DNA of 64,000 bases from Tistlia consotensis USBA 355 (GCF_900177295.1 NZ_FWZX01000013.1:62001-126000), one strand, 5' to 3'; positions 18,398 to 28,400 are shown, counted from the stretch's first letter. The notes: generated by a model not told the origin, from the sequence alone. Made by a program: numbers and translations.

Positions 18398-19315
18398 GTG
18401 ATCCACGGTCTGCCAGAGGTGGCTGCGGCGGTCGCGACCCGGCTGCCGGACGACCTCCACCATCGCGGGCCGGCCAACGACTGGGTGCGCATGACGCGCC
18501 CGGGCGCGACGCTGCATTCCTTCCTCGAAGGGCCGGTCTTCGGCCCGGACGGCGCGCTCTATCTCGCCGACGTGCCCTACGGCCGGATCTTCCGCGTCGC
18601 CGGCCTGTCCGACTGGGCGGTCGCCTTCGCCTACGAGGGCGAGCCGCACGGCCTGGCCTTCGCCGAGGACGGCTCGCTGATCGTCGCCGACTACCGCCAG
18701 GGCCTGCTGCGCGTCGACCTCGGCAGCGGCAGCGCGCGGCCGCTCTGCACGCGCTTCAACACCGAGGCCTTCCGCGGCGTCAGCGACCTCGCGATCGATG
18801 CCGAGGGCGACGTCTGGTTCACCGATCCCGGGCGCAGCAGCCTGACCGACCCGACCGGCCGCCTGTTCCGCCTGCGCCGGGACGGGGCGCTCGACTGCGT
18901 CCTCGCCAACGTGCCCTATCCCAACGGCGTCGCCTTCAGCGACGACGGCGCCCACGTCTTCCTGGCCGCGACCCGCGCCAACGCGGTCTGGCGCCTGCTG
19001 CGCAACGCGCCGGAGCGCGGCACGCCGATGTGCGGCCTCTACCTGCAGCTCTCCGGCGGCCTCGGGCCCGACGGCCTGGCGGTCAGCCGGCAGGGCGAGC
19101 TGGCCGTCGCCCATGCCCAGGCCGGGCAGGTCTGGGTCTTCGACCGCTTCGGCGAGCCGCTGCTCAGGATCCGCACGCCCTCCGGCCGCTGGACGACGGC
19201 CGTGCGCTTCGGCGGCGCCAACGGGCGCACCCTCCATATCGTCGAGGCCCAGGCCGGCGCGCTGCTGGTCTGCGACCTCGAGCGCGTCGGCCCGGGCGCC
19301 GCCGCGGCCCCCTAG
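18398..19315 (+). CDS. SMP-30/gluconolactonase-like beta-propeller protein
   Basis: The 305-residue protein shows repeated beta-propeller strands of the SGL family: EGPVFGPDGALYLADVPYGRIFRV, EPHGLAFAEDGSLIVADY, SDLAIDAEGDVWFTDPG and NGVAFSDDGAHVFLA. These place the metal-binding Glu, Asn and Asp residues of a lactone hydrolase. Family members open sugar lactones or related lactones in the cytoplasm. The GTG at 18398 follows GGGGAG. It is the first gene of a six-gene rightward operon that starts at the divergent promoter. The substrate is unknown. Confidence 0.88.
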   Translation: MIHGLPEVAAAVATRLPDDLHHRGPANDWVRMTRPGATLHSFLEGPVFGPDGALYLADVPYGRIFRVAGLSDWAVAFAYEGEPHGLAFAEDGSLIVADYRQGLLRVDLGSGSARPLCTRFNTEAFRGVSDLAIDAEGDVWFTDPGRSSLTDPTGRLFRLRRDGALDCVLANVPYPNGVAFSDDGAHVFLAATRANAVWRLLRNAPERGTPMCGLYLQLSGGLGPDGLAVSRQGELAVAHAQAGQVWVFDRFGEPLLRIRTPSGRWTTAVRFGGANGRTLHIVEAQAGALLVCDLERVGPGAAAAP

Positions 19316-19344
19316 ACAGCACAGCCATTGGCGAGGACGGAACC

Positions 19345-20253
19345 ATGTCGAGCTTGACGCTTCGGGGCTTCGTGCCGGCGGTCGTCACCCCCTTCGACGA
19401 GTCGGGCGCAATCCGCTACGAGGCCTTCTCGGACATCGTCGAGTGGCTGATCGGCAACGGCGCCGACGGCATCTGCGTCGCCGGCGACAACGGCGAATCC
19501 TGGGCGCTCGACGCCGAGGAGCGCCGGCGCCTCGCCAGCCTGGCCCGGGAGCGGATCGCCGGCCGGGTGCCGCTCGTCGTCGGGGTCAGCGCGACCAGCA
19601 ACAGGCGGGTCGTCGACTACGCGGCCGCGGCGCGCGACTGCGGCGCCGACGCCGTGCTGCTGATGCCGCAGCCCTACGTGCTGAAGGCCTCCCGCGCCGA
19701 GCTGCTGGCCCGCTTCGCCGGCCTGGCCGACGCGGTCGACATCCCGATCGTGCTCTACAACTCGCCGCGGCGCAGCGGCATCTCGCTGAGCGTCGACGAC
19801 ATCGAGGCGATCTGCGAGGCGGCGCCGATCGTCGGCCTCAAGGAATCCTCGCGCGACTTCGTCCACGTGACCCATCTGCTGCAGCGGCTCGCGGACCGCA
19901 TCGCGGTGATGATCGGCCCGACCCAGTTCATCCTGCCGGGCCTCGCCCTGGGTGCGCGCGGCTTCATCGCGACCGGACCGGAGCTGCTCGGCCCGCTCGC
20001 CGGGCAGCTCTGCGCGCTGGCGGCCGAGCCCTGGGACGCGCGGCACCGCGACGCCCAGTACCGCCTGACCGCCGCCTTCGAGGCCCTGTCGGCCGTCGGC
20101 ACCTGGCCGGCGGCGCTGAAGGCCGGCCTCGGCCTGCTCGGCCAGCCGGCCGGCGTGCCCCGCGAGCCGGTGATACCGCTGGCCGGCGAGGACCTCGCCC
20201 GGCTGCGCGCGGCGCTGCTCCGCCTCTCGGCGCCGCTCGCGGCGGCGGCCTGA
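19345..20253 (+). CDS. DapA-family (class I aldolase-like) lyase/deaminase
   Basis: The 302-residue TIM-barrel enzyme has the Schiff-base lysine Lys166 in IVGLKESS and the catalytic tyrosine Tyr138 in IVLYNSP. The carboxylate-binding loop reads AGDNGES instead of the GTTGES typical of true dihydrodipicolinate synthase, so a biosynthetic DapA role is unlikely. Because genes for a three-subunit flavoprotein dehydrogenase follow, a good analogy is the pyrroline-4-hydroxy-2-carboxylate deaminase of hydroxyproline catabolism, also a DapA-family enzyme. KDG aldolase-like activity is an alternative suggested by the SMP-30 gene upstream. Confidence 0.88.
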   Translation: MSSLTLRGFVPAVVTPFDESGAIRYEAFSDIVEWLIGNGADGICVAGDNGESWALDAEERRRLASLARERIAGRVPLVVGVSATSNRRVVDYAAAARDCGADAVLLMPQPYVLKASRAELLARFAGLADAVDIPIVLYNSPRRSGISLSVDDIEAICEAAPIVGLKESSRDFVHVTHLLQRLADRIAVMIGPTQFILPGLALGARGFIATGPELLGPLAGQLCALAAEPWDARHRDAQYRLTAAFEALSAVGTWPAALKAGLGLLGQPAGVPREPVIPLAGEDLARLRAALLRLSAPLAAAA

Positions 20254-20260
20254 GGCGGCG

Positions 20261-20533
20261 ATGACGGTGCCCGGGCCGGGCCGACGGCTCCGCTTCACCT
20301 TCGACGGCGTGAGCCTGGAGGCGATCGCCGGCCAGAGCGTCGCGGCGGCGCTCTGGGCCGCCGGCTTCCGCGCCCTGGCACGCGCGCCGCGCAGCGGCGC
20401 CCCGCGCGGCCCCTTCTGCGCCATGGGCGTCTGCCAGGACTGCCTGCTGCTCGTCGACGGCGTCGCCGTCGAGAGCTGCCGCGTCGCGGTCCGCGAGGGC
20501 CTGGTGGTCGAGCGCCCGGAGCGCCCGGCGTGA
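20261..20533 (+). CDS. Small [2Fe-2S] subunit of a three-subunit flavoprotein dehydrogenase (HcnA-like)
   Basis: The 90-residue ferredoxin-like protein has four cysteines in a plant-type cluster pattern: Cys53, Cys58, Cys61 and Cys73 (FCAMGVCQDC and ESCRV). Family members form the electron-transfer subunit of HcnABC-type, opine or D-hydroxyproline dehydrogenases. The gene lies 7 bp after the DapA-family gene, and its stop overlaps the next start by 4 bp, so the subunits are made in step. Confidence 0.9.
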   Translation: MTVPGPGRRLRFTFDGVSLEAIAGQSVAAALWAAGFRALARAPRSGAPRGPFCAMGVCQDCLLLVDGVAVESCRVAVREGLVVERPERPA

Positions 20534-21963
20534 GCGAGTACGACCTCGCCGTGGTCGGCGGCGGCCCGGCCGGCGCCGCGGCCGCGATCGAGGCCGCCGG
20601 CCTCGGGCTGCGCTGCCTCCTCTTCGACGAGGGCAGCGACGCCGGCGGCCAGGTGTACCGCCCGCCGGCCTTCGCCGCGGCGACGGGCGGGCCCGACGCC
20701 GCGGCCGGCGCCGCGCTGCGCGCCGGCCTCGCGGGCAGCGCCGTCGAGCGCGCCTTCGGGCACCGCGTCTGGTTCGCCGGCCCCGCCGCCGAGGCTGCGG
20801 GCTTCGAGCTCCAGGCCGTCGGCCCCGAGGGCAACCGCCGGGTGACCGCCCGCGCGCTGCTGGCGGCGGCGGGCACCAGCGAGCGGGTCTTTCCCTGTGC
20901 CGGCTGGACGCTGCCGGGCGTGACCGGCCTGGCCGCCGCGACGATCCTGCTGAAGAGCCAGAAGGTGCTGCCCGGCCGCCGGGTCGTCGTCGCCGGCTGC
21001 GGCCCGCTGCTGCCGCTGGTCGCGGTCGGCATCCTGGAGCTCGGCGGCGCGGTCGCGGCGCTGGTCGACCTCAACGGCCCCGCCGACTGGCTGGCCGCGC
21101 TGCCGGGCCTGGCCGCCCGCCCCGACCTGGCGCTGCGCGGCCTCGGCTGGCTGGCGCGGCTGCGCCGTGCCGGCGTGCCGCTCTACACCCGATGGGGCGT
21201 GCGCGCCGTGAGCGGCCGCGAGGCGGTCGAGGCCGTCGAGATCGGGCCGGTCGAGGCCGACTGGCGGCCGAGCCGGCAGCGCCCGGCGCTGCGGATCGAG
21301 GCCGACGCGCTCTGCCTCGGCCACGGGCTGCTGCCGGCCAGCGAGCTGACCCGCCTGCTCGGCGCCGCGCACGCCTACCGGCCGGAGGCCGGCGGCTGGC
21401 TGCCGGTCCTGGACGAGGCGGGGCGGACCTCGCTGCCGCTGCTCTATGCGGCCGGCGACGGCGCTCGCCTGCTCGGCGCGGGCGCGGCGCCGCTGGCCGG
21501 GCGCCTCGCCGCCCTGGCCGCCGCCCGGGACCTCGGGCGGCTGTCCGAGGCGGCCTTCGCGCAACGGGCGGCGCCGCTGCGCCGGCGGCTCCGCCGTGCG
21601 GCGCGCTTCGGCACCGCCATGGCCCGGCTCTGCACGCCGCGCCCCGGCCTCGTCGAGGGGCTCGGGGCGGACGCAGTCGCCTGCCGCTGCGAGGAGCTGA
21701 CGCGCGGCGAGCTCGGAGCCGCGATCGCCGCCGGTGCCGGCAGCCTCGCCGCCCTGAAGGCCGCGACCCGCTGCGGCATGGGCCCCTGCGGCGGCCGGCT
21801 CTGCAACGCCACGGCCCATGCCCTGCTCGCCGCCGCCGGGCGCAGCGCCGCGGAGATCGGCGCGCCGAGCGCCCGGCCGCCGCTGCGGCCGGTGCCGCTG
21901 GCGGCGCTGACCGGCAGCTTCGACTACGCCGACGTGCCGATCCGCGAGCTGTCGCCGCGATGA
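20530..21963 (+). CDS. NAD(P)/FAD-dependent subunit of the dehydrogenase (HcnB-like)
   Basis: The 477-residue pyridine-nucleotide-disulfide-oxidoreductase-like protein starts with an FAD motif VVGGGPAG (residues 8-15) and has a second dinucleotide motif VVAGCGPLLPLVAVG. Near the C-terminus is a BFD-like [2Fe-2S] domain with four cysteines (CRCEELT, then TRCGMGPCGGRLC). This is the large electron-transfer subunit in HcnABC and LhpBEF-type enzymes. It overlaps its neighbours by 4 bp on both sides. Confidence 0.92.
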   Translation: MSEYDLAVVGGGPAGAAAAIEAAGLGLRCLLFDEGSDAGGQVYRPPAFAAATGGPDAAAGAALRAGLAGSAVERAFGHRVWFAGPAAEAAGFELQAVGPEGNRRVTARALLAAAGTSERVFPCAGWTLPGVTGLAAATILLKSQKVLPGRRVVVAGCGPLLPLVAVGILELGGAVAALVDLNGPADWLAALPGLAARPDLALRGLGWLARLRRAGVPLYTRWGVRAVSGREAVEAVEIGPVEADWRPSRQRPALRIEADALCLGHGLLPASELTRLLGAAHAYRPEAGGWLPVLDEAGRTSLPLLYAAGDGARLLGAGAAPLAGRLAALAAARDLGRLSEAAFAQRAAPLRRRLRRAARFGTAMARLCTPRPGLVEGLGADAVACRCEELTRGELGAAIAAGAGSLAALKAATRCGMGPCGGRLCNATAHALLAAAGRSAAEIGAPSARPPLRPVPLAALTGSFDYADVPIRELSPR

Positions 21964-23129
21964 GCGGAGCGGGCAGCGAGGGACGCACCTGGGACGCCGC
22001 CGTCATCGGCGGCGGCATCATGGGCGCGGCGACGGCGATCCGGCTCGGCCTCGGCGGCCTGCGCGTGGTCCTGCTCGAGGCCGGCGCGCTCGGCATGGGC
22101 GCCTCCGGCGTCAACGCCGGCACGCTGTCGCTGCAGATCAAGCGGGCCAGGCTGATGCCCTACGCCCTGCGCGGCCACGCGCTCTGGCGGGCGGCCGGCG
22201 AGCGGGTCGGCTTCCACCAGACCGGCGGCCTGACCCTGGCCTTCACGGAGCAGGAGGCCGCCGTGCTGACCGAGCGCATGACCGAGCGGCGGGAGGCCGG
22301 CGCGCCGATCGAGCTGATCGCGCCCGGGCGGGTCCGGGCCCTGGCGCCGCGGCTGAGCGACCGGGTGCTGCTGGCCAGCTGGTGCCCGGTCGACGGCTAC
22401 GCCAACTCCAGCCTGACCGGCAGCTACTACCGCGCCGCGCTGCGCGAGGCCGGCGTCGAGCTGCGCGAGGGCCGCCGGGTCGAGCGGGTCGTGCGCGAGG
22501 CGCGCGGCTACCGCCTCGAGGCCCCGGGGGCCTCGCTGTCGGCGCGGCGGCTGGTGCTGGCGGCCGGGGCCTGGAGCGGCCGGCTGGCCGCCGGCCTGGG
22601 CTGCCCGCTGCCAGTGCACGCCCGCGTCAACACCGTCTCGGTCACGACCCGCATGCCGCGCCTCGTCGACTGCATCGTCGGCCACGCCACCGGGCTGCTG
22701 ACCCTGAAGCAGTCGGACAACGGCAGCGTGCTGATCGGCGGCGGCTGGCAGGGGCGCGGCGATCCCGACCGTGGGCCGGGCGCGGTCGTCGCCGAGTCCC
22801 TGCTGACCAACCTGCGGCTCGCCCAGTACGCCCTGCCGGACCTGGCCCGGGCGCGCCTGCTGCGCAGCTGGACCGGCTACGAGGCGCACGTGCCGGACTT
22901 CTATCCGCTCGCCGGCGCCCTGCCGGGGCTGGAGGAGGCCTACGTCCTGGCCTGCGTGCGCGGCGGCTACACCATCGGGCCCTACATCGGCCGGCTGCTC
23001 GGCGACCTGATCCTCGGTCGCGAGCCCGAGCTGCCGCTGTTCGACCCGGGGCGCTTCGCGGCGCCGGAGACGAGATCGAGAAGGGAAGAGGAGGAGCGGG
23101 TCGATGGCGACGAACGGCCGATCGGGTGA
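21960..23129 (+). CDS. Catalytic FAD subunit of the dehydrogenase (DadA/HcnC-like)
   Basis: The 389-residue DAO-fold flavoprotein has the FAD motif VIGGGIMG (residues 16-23), a central RLVLAAGAWSGRLA segment and a C-terminal VRGGYTIGPYIGRLLGDLI motif for flavin binding. Such subunits oxidise amino or imino acids (D-hydroxyproline, opines, glycine) and pass electrons to the two partner subunits encoded just upstream. The ATG at 21960 overlaps the upstream stop (ATGA). The 3' end overlaps the SDR start by 26 bp. Confidence 0.92.
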   Translation: MSGAGSEGRTWDAAVIGGGIMGAATAIRLGLGGLRVVLLEAGALGMGASGVNAGTLSLQIKRARLMPYALRGHALWRAAGERVGFHQTGGLTLAFTEQEAAVLTERMTERREAGAPIELIAPGRVRALAPRLSDRVLLASWCPVDGYANSSLTGSYYRAALREAGVELREGRRVERVVREARGYRLEAPGASLSARRLVLAAGAWSGRLAAGLGCPLPVHARVNTVSVTTRMPRLVDCIVGHATGLLTLKQSDNGSVLIGGGWQGRGDPDRGPGAVVAESLLTNLRLAQYALPDLARARLLRSWTGYEAHVPDFYPLAGALPGLEEAYVLACVRGGYTIGPYIGRLLGDLILGREPELPLFDPGRFAAPETRSRREEEERVDGDERPIG

Positions 23130-23895
23130 GGACGGGCCGCTGGCCGGGCAGGTGGCCCTGGTCACCGGCGGCGGCAGCGGCATCGGCGAGGCGATCGTGC
23201 GGCGCTTCGCGGCGGCCGGGGCGACGGTCTTCCTGACCGGGCGCAGCCTGGAGCGCCTGCGGCCCGTCGCGGAATCGGCCGGCGCCACGGCGCTCGCCGC
23301 GGACGTATCGCGCGAGGAGGAGGTCGAGCGGCTGTTCGCGGCGCTCGCCGAGCAGGCCGGGCAGCTCGACGTCCTGGTCAACAACGCCGGCGTCAGCGGC
23401 CCGGTCAAGCCGGTCGCCGAGATGGACCTCGACGCCTGGGACGAGTGCATCGCGATCAACCTGCGCGGCGCCATGCTGTGCATGCGGGCGGCGGCGCGGA
23501 TGATGCTGCCGCGGCGCTCGGGCTGCATCGTCAACATGTCGTCGCGCATGGGCCTGCAGGGCTATCCGATGCGCAGCGCCTACTCGGCGACCAAGTTCGC
23601 CCTGATCGGCATGACCGAGGCGGTCGCCCGCGAGCTCGGCCCCTCGGGCATCCGGGTCAACGCGCTCTGCCCGGGCGCGGTCAGCGGCGTGCTGATGGAG
23701 CGGGTGATCGCCCGGCGCGCCGAGGCCGAGGGCCGGCCCGCCGAGGCGATCATCCGCGAGAACTACACCGACGTCGCCGCCCTGCGCCGCTGGGTCGCCC
23801 CCGAGGAGGTCGCCGAGGCCGCCCTGTTCCTGGCCAGCGACGCCGCGGCCGCGATCACCGGCGAGCGCATCAAGGTCGACGCCGGGCGCTTCTGA
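23104..23895 (+). CDS. Short-chain dehydrogenase/reductase
   Basis: The 263-residue classical SDR has the cofactor motif TGGGSGIGE (residues 21-29), the NNAG motif (LVNNAG), the catalytic Ser in NMSS and YSATK with its catalytic Tyr and Lys. The ATG at 23104 is preceded by a GGAGGAG site inside the end of the previous gene (26-bp overlap), so it is the last gene of the operon starting at 18398. It probably oxidises or reduces an intermediate of the same pathway. The substrate is unknown. Confidence 0.92.
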   Translation: MATNGRSGEDGPLAGQVALVTGGGSGIGEAIVRRFAAAGATVFLTGRSLERLRPVAESAGATALAADVSREEEVERLFAALAEQAGQLDVLVNNAGVSGPVKPVAEMDLDAWDECIAINLRGAMLCMRAAARMMLPRRSGCIVNMSSRMGLQGYPMRSAYSATKFALIGMTEAVARELGPSGIRVNALCPGAVSGVLMERVIARRAEAEGRPAEAIIRENYTDVAALRRWVAPEEVAEAALFLASDAAAAITGERIKVDAGRF

Positions 23896-23919
23896 CGCCC
23901 TTGCCCACCTGGTGGCATC

Positions 23920-23993
23920 GCCGGCCCGCTCCCCCACCCGGCCACCCACGGCAGTATCGTGGAATGGGTGGCCGGGTGGGCGAGCGGGCCGGC
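23920..23993. terminator. Very long GC-rich hairpin between convergent operons
   Basis: A 29-base arm at 23920-23948 pairs with 23965-23993 with a single mismatch, around a 16-base loop. It sits between the stop of the SDR gene and the stop of the ABC ATPase gene, which face each other. There is no U-run, but the stem is long enough to block both transcripts. It may equally be a mobile-like palindromic repeat unit. Confidence 0.65.
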
Positions 23994-24014
23994 TCCGCGC
24001 GAGCGGAAGATGCC

Positions 24015-25100
<1,086 letters not shown>

Positions 25101-25129
25101 GACGGAGGCTGTTCCTCGCTGAGGCGCGC

Positions 25130-25984
25130 TCAGCCCTTCACCGCGCCGGCGCCGAAGCCGCTGGTGAGGTGGCGTTGCAGGAAGACGAAGGCGACGATCA
25201 CCGGCACGGCCATCATCACCGAGGCGGCCATCAGCAGCGACCACTCGGTGTTGGTGTTCTGCTGCAGCATGGTGATGACGCCGGGCGGCAGGGTCTTGGT
25301 GTGGTCCTGCCGGTTGAACACCAGCGCGTAGAGGTATTCGTTCCACGACAGGATGAAGGAGAAGAGCGCGGCCGAGATGATGCCCGGCAGCGCCTGGGGC
25401 ACGACGACGTCGAGGAAGGCCTCGACGCGCGAGGCGCCGTCGACCATGGCCGCCTCCTCGAGGTCGATCGGCATCGCCAGGATGAAGGAGCGCAGCAGCC
25501 ACAGCGAGAAGGGCATCGCGAAGGTGGTGTAGGCGAGGATCAGCCCGAGCAGGCTGTTGACCAGCCCCAGCGAGGCCAGGATCAGGTAGAGCGGCAGCAG
25601 CAGCACGACGGCCGGCAGCAGGTAGGTGAAGAGCACCATCTGCGCGGCGAGGCGCCGGCCGCGGTAGCGGAAGCGCACGACGCTGTAGGCGCCGAGCAGC
25701 GAGACGACGATGACCAGCAGGGTCGTGCCGGTCGCGACGATCACGCTGTTGAGGAAGTAGGTCGGGAAGGGCGTCTCGAAGAGCAGCGTGCGGAAGTGCT
25801 CGAAGGTGACGTGCGCCGGGATCAGGGTCGGCGGCAGCGCGAAGGTCTCGGCCGAGGGCTTCAGCGAGGTCCCGAGCATCCAGAACAGCGGGAAGGCGAC
25901 CGCCAGGACCAGGGCCCAGGTGGTGAGGTCGGCAGCGACGCGCAGCAGGCGCCGCCGGAGCCGGAGCGCGCGCCGGCCGCTCAT
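25130..25984 (-). CDS. Sugar-type ABC transporter permease (MalG type)
   Basis: The 284-residue inner-membrane protein has six predicted helices and the coupling loop EAAMVDGASRVEAFLDVVVPQALPG, the EAA motif that docks on the ATPase. The N-terminus is short, as in MalG-type CUT1 permeases. The ATG at 25984 overlaps the partner permease's stop (ATGA). It imports a sugar, polyol or glycerophosphodiester-like solute together with its neighbours. Confidence 0.94.
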   Translation of the reverse strand: MSGRRALRLRRRLLRVAADLTTWALVLAVAFPLFWMLGTSLKPSAETFALPPTLIPAHVTFEHFRTLLFETPFPTYFLNSVIVATGTTLLVIVVSLLGAYSVVRFRYRGRRLAAQMVLFTYLLPAVVLLLPLYLILASLGLVNSLLGLILAYTTFAMPFSLWLLRSFILAMPIDLEEAAMVDGASRVEAFLDVVVPQALPGIISAALFSFILSWNEYLYALVFNRQDHTKTLPPGVITMLQQNTNTEWSLLMAASVMMAVPVIVAFVFLQRHLTSGFGAGAVKG

Positions 25985-26862
25985 CGCTCGTCCCCGCGGG
26001 CGCTCTGGCGCAGGTAGAGCAGCATGAAGACCAGCATGACCAGCAGCATGACCACGGCGATCGCCGCGCCCTTGCCGAGGTGCAGCTGCGGGAAGGCCTC
26101 GCGGTAGACCAGGATCGGCAGCGTCTGGGTGCCGATGCCGGGGCCGCCGCCGGTCATCAGATAGACCAGGTCGAACTCCTTGAAGTCCCAGATCGAGCGC
26201 AGCAGCACCACGACCGCGAGCACGCCGCTGAGCTGCGGCAGGGTGATGTCCCAGAAGCGCGCGACGGCCGAGGCGCCGTCGATCCGCGCCGCCTCGTAGA
26301 GCTGCAGCGGAATGGTCTGCAGGCGCGCCAGCAGCGCGATCACCACGAAGGGGAAGAACTTCCAGGCGCCGACCAGGATGACGCTGATCATCGCCTCGGG
26401 CATGCGGCTGAGCCAGGCGATCGGCCGCTCGATCAGGCCGATGTGCACCAGGCCGTAGTTCAGGATGCCGTAGAGGTCGTTGAACAGCCAGCGCCAGACC
26501 AGCACGGCGACCGCCGTCGACAGCAGGTAGGGAAACAGCACCAGCGAGCGGGCGAGCGCGCGCCCCGGGAAGGCGCGGTGCAGCAGCAGGGCGAAGCCGA
26601 CGCCGAGCAGCACCTGCAGGACCAGGGAGCCGGCGGTCCAGATCAGGGTGTTGACCAGGGTCCGCCAGAACTCCTGGTCCTGGAGGATGTCGAGGTAGTT
26701 GGCCAGGCCGACGTAGTGGCCCTTGAGCGTCATCGTGTTGATCGCGCTGAAGCTGATCAGGATGCTCTGGAACAGCGGATAGGCGACCAGCAGAAGGAAC
26801 AGGGTGGCGGCCGGCGTGATGAACGCCACCCCGATGAGGCTGTCCGACGTCTTCAGGCGCAT
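25981..26862 (-). CDS. Sugar-type ABC transporter permease (MalF type)
   Basis: The 293-residue inner-membrane protein has about six helices and the EAA loop YEAARIDGASAVARFWDITLPQLSG. It pairs with the MalG-type permease encoded immediately downstream (4-bp overlap). An 85-bp gap with a small hairpin separates it from the upstream binding-protein gene, a common way to lower permease expression relative to the binding protein. Confidence 0.94.
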   Translation of the reverse strand: MRLKTSDSLIGVAFITPAATLFLLLVAYPLFQSILISFSAINTMTLKGHYVGLANYLDILQDQEFWRTLVNTLIWTAGSLVLQVLLGVGFALLLHRAFPGRALARSLVLFPYLLSTAVAVLVWRWLFNDLYGILNYGLVHIGLIERPIAWLSRMPEAMISVILVGAWKFFPFVVIALLARLQTIPLQLYEAARIDGASAVARFWDITLPQLSGVLAVVVLLRSIWDFKEFDLVYLMTGGGPGIGTQTLPILVYREAFPQLHLGKGAAIAVVMLLVMLVFMLLYLRQSARGDER

Positions 26863-26908
26863 GGGCTTCGTCGCTGGCGGGGCCGGAGGTCCGGGCTTCT
26901 CGATGGAA

Positions 26909-26924
26909 CTGCCGGCACCGGCAG
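26909..26924 (-). promoter_or_regulatory. Intra-operon hairpin between binding-protein and permease genes
   Basis: CTGCCGG (26909-26915) and CCGGCAG (26918-26924) form a 7-bp palindromic stem in the 85-bp gap. There is no U-run. It may act as an RNA-stability hairpin for the upstream binding-protein part of the transcript. Confidence 0.35.
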
Positions 26925-26947
26925 CGTCGGAAGAGCCGGTCTCGCGC

Positions 26948-28300
26948 CTAGTCTTTCATGACCTTGGCGATCTTGTCTGCCCCCTGGCTGGCCGCCTGCT
27001 TGGGGCTGACGCCGTCGACCACGACGCTCTGCAGCGTCTCGGACAGCACGTGGCTGTTGATGATCGAGCCGGCCTTCAGGTTGTAGGGGAAGCCCGGGCC
27101 CTCCTGCACCAGGTTGGTCGACTGGGAGGTCGTCTCGATCATGCCCTCGACGTCGCCCTTGTGCGCCTGGATCAGCGGGTTGTCGAAGAACGCCTTGGAG
27201 GTCGCGACCGACTTCAGGACCGGCAGGTTGTGGCCCGGCGCGGTGTGCAGGACCTTGATCTGGTTGTCCTTGCGGAACAGCCAGATCGCCAGCTGCTTGG
27301 CCAGCTCGACGTTGTGCGACTTGCTCGGGATGAACAGCGAGTTGAAGGGCGAGTCGTAGGCCGCGACGCCATCCCGGCGGTGCGGGTAGGGAACCCGGTG
27401 GAACTTGCCCTCCAGGGCCGGATTCTTGTCGTGGATCAGGTAGATCGGCCGGCCGGTGTAGGGCGCGCAGGCGGTCCGCCCGGTGATGAAGGCGTTGACC
27501 GTCTCGCCCCAGCTGTAGCTGGCCGCGCCCGGCGGCGCGTACTGGTAGATCTCCTTGAGGAACTCCAGCGCCGCCACGGTCTCCGGCGAATCGAAGGCGA
27601 CGGAGAGGTCCGGGTGGACGATGTGGCCGCCCGACTGCCGGACGAACATCACCATCATGGTGTCGGCCATCGAGGTGCGGCCGTAGGGCAGGGTGTTGCC
27701 GTAGATGTCGCCCTTGGTCAGCTTCTTCGCCGCGGCCAGCAGCTCGTCCCAGTAGCGCGGCGGCTCCAGGCCGGCGGCCTCGAAGAGGTCGGTGCGGTAC
27801 CAGAGGTTCGAGCTGGTCTGGTTGTTGAGCGTGGCGGCGAAGTAGCTGCCGTTCTGCTTGTAGATGTCGCGCGCCGCCGGGAAGAAGTCGTCCTCGCCGA
27901 CCGCCTTGATGACGTCGTCCATCGGCACGACCAGGCCGTCGGACTGCAGCGTGGCGACGGTGTAGGCCTGGACGTAGGACACCAGGTCCGGCGTGTCGTC
28001 GGCGGCGTAGGCCGCGCTGAGCGACTGCCAGAGCGTGTCGTCCGAGTACTTCTCGACCGAGACCGAGACGTCCGGGTGCTCCGCCTGGAAGGCGTTGAAG
28101 ATCTCGGTCCAGGCGGCCATCTGCGCCGGCGCGGTCTGGCTGGTCCAGAAGCGCAGGTTCCTGGTCGCCGCCCGCGCGCCGCGCGGCCGCAGCGCCAGGC
28201 TGCCGAGCCCGAGGGCCGTGCCGCCCATCATCTTCAGGACGCCGCGGCGGCTCTGCGTCCGACCCGCGGCCTGCTGCCCAAATCGACTGTCGTTCGTCAT
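26948..28300 (-). CDS. Sugar-type ABC transporter substrate-binding protein
   Basis: The 450-residue periplasmic protein has a twin-arginine-type leader (QSRRGVLKMMGGTALGLGSLALRPRGARA) and the extracellular solute-binding family 1 fold, including NLRFWTSQTAPAQMAAWTEIFNAFQAEHPDVSVSVEKY at the N-terminus (shown here only as the family hallmark) and GRTACAPYTGRPIYLI in the middle. It gives the importer its specificity, most likely for a carbohydrate or polyol. It is the first gene of the leftward operon, with a -10-like TATATA about 100 bp upstream. Confidence 0.94.
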   Translation of the reverse strand: MTNDSRFGQQAAGRTQSRRGVLKMMGGTALGLGSLALRPRGARAATRNLRFWTSQTAPAQMAAWTEIFNAFQAEHPDVSVSVEKYSDDTLWQSLSAAYAADDTPDLVSYVQAYTVATLQSDGLVVPMDDVIKAVGEDDFFPAARDIYKQNGSYFAATLNNQTSSNLWYRTDLFEAAGLEPPRYWDELLAAAKKLTKGDIYGNTLPYGRTSMADTMMVMFVRQSGGHIVHPDLSVAFDSPETVAALEFLKEIYQYAPPGAASYSWGETVNAFITGRTACAPYTGRPIYLIHDKNPALEGKFHRVPYPHRRDGVAAYDSPFNSLFIPSKSHNVELAKQLAIWLFRKDNQIKVLHTAPGHNLPVLKSVATSKAFFDNPLIQAHKGDVEGMIETTSQSTNLVQEGPGFPYNLKAGSIINSHVLSETLQSVVVDGVSPKQAASQGADKIAKVMKD

Positions 28301-28400
28301 TCCAGATGCCTCCCCAGGCTTGCCTGACGTCCGTCCCCCACGGCAGGCGGGCAGCTGTCCCGATCCGTCAGCTGCCCGCCGCCGGGGACCAACGGTGATT

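Noticed and set aside
19345-20253. dapA (4-hydroxy-tetrahydrodipicolinate synthase) assignment
   Set aside because: The substrate loop differs from GTTGES and the operon is catabolic, so only the family is stated.
19312-21819. Long antisense open frame (835 codons) over the DapA-family and dehydrogenase genes
   Set aside because: It is antisense to well-supported enzymes with intact catalytic motifs and carries no recognisable domain itself.
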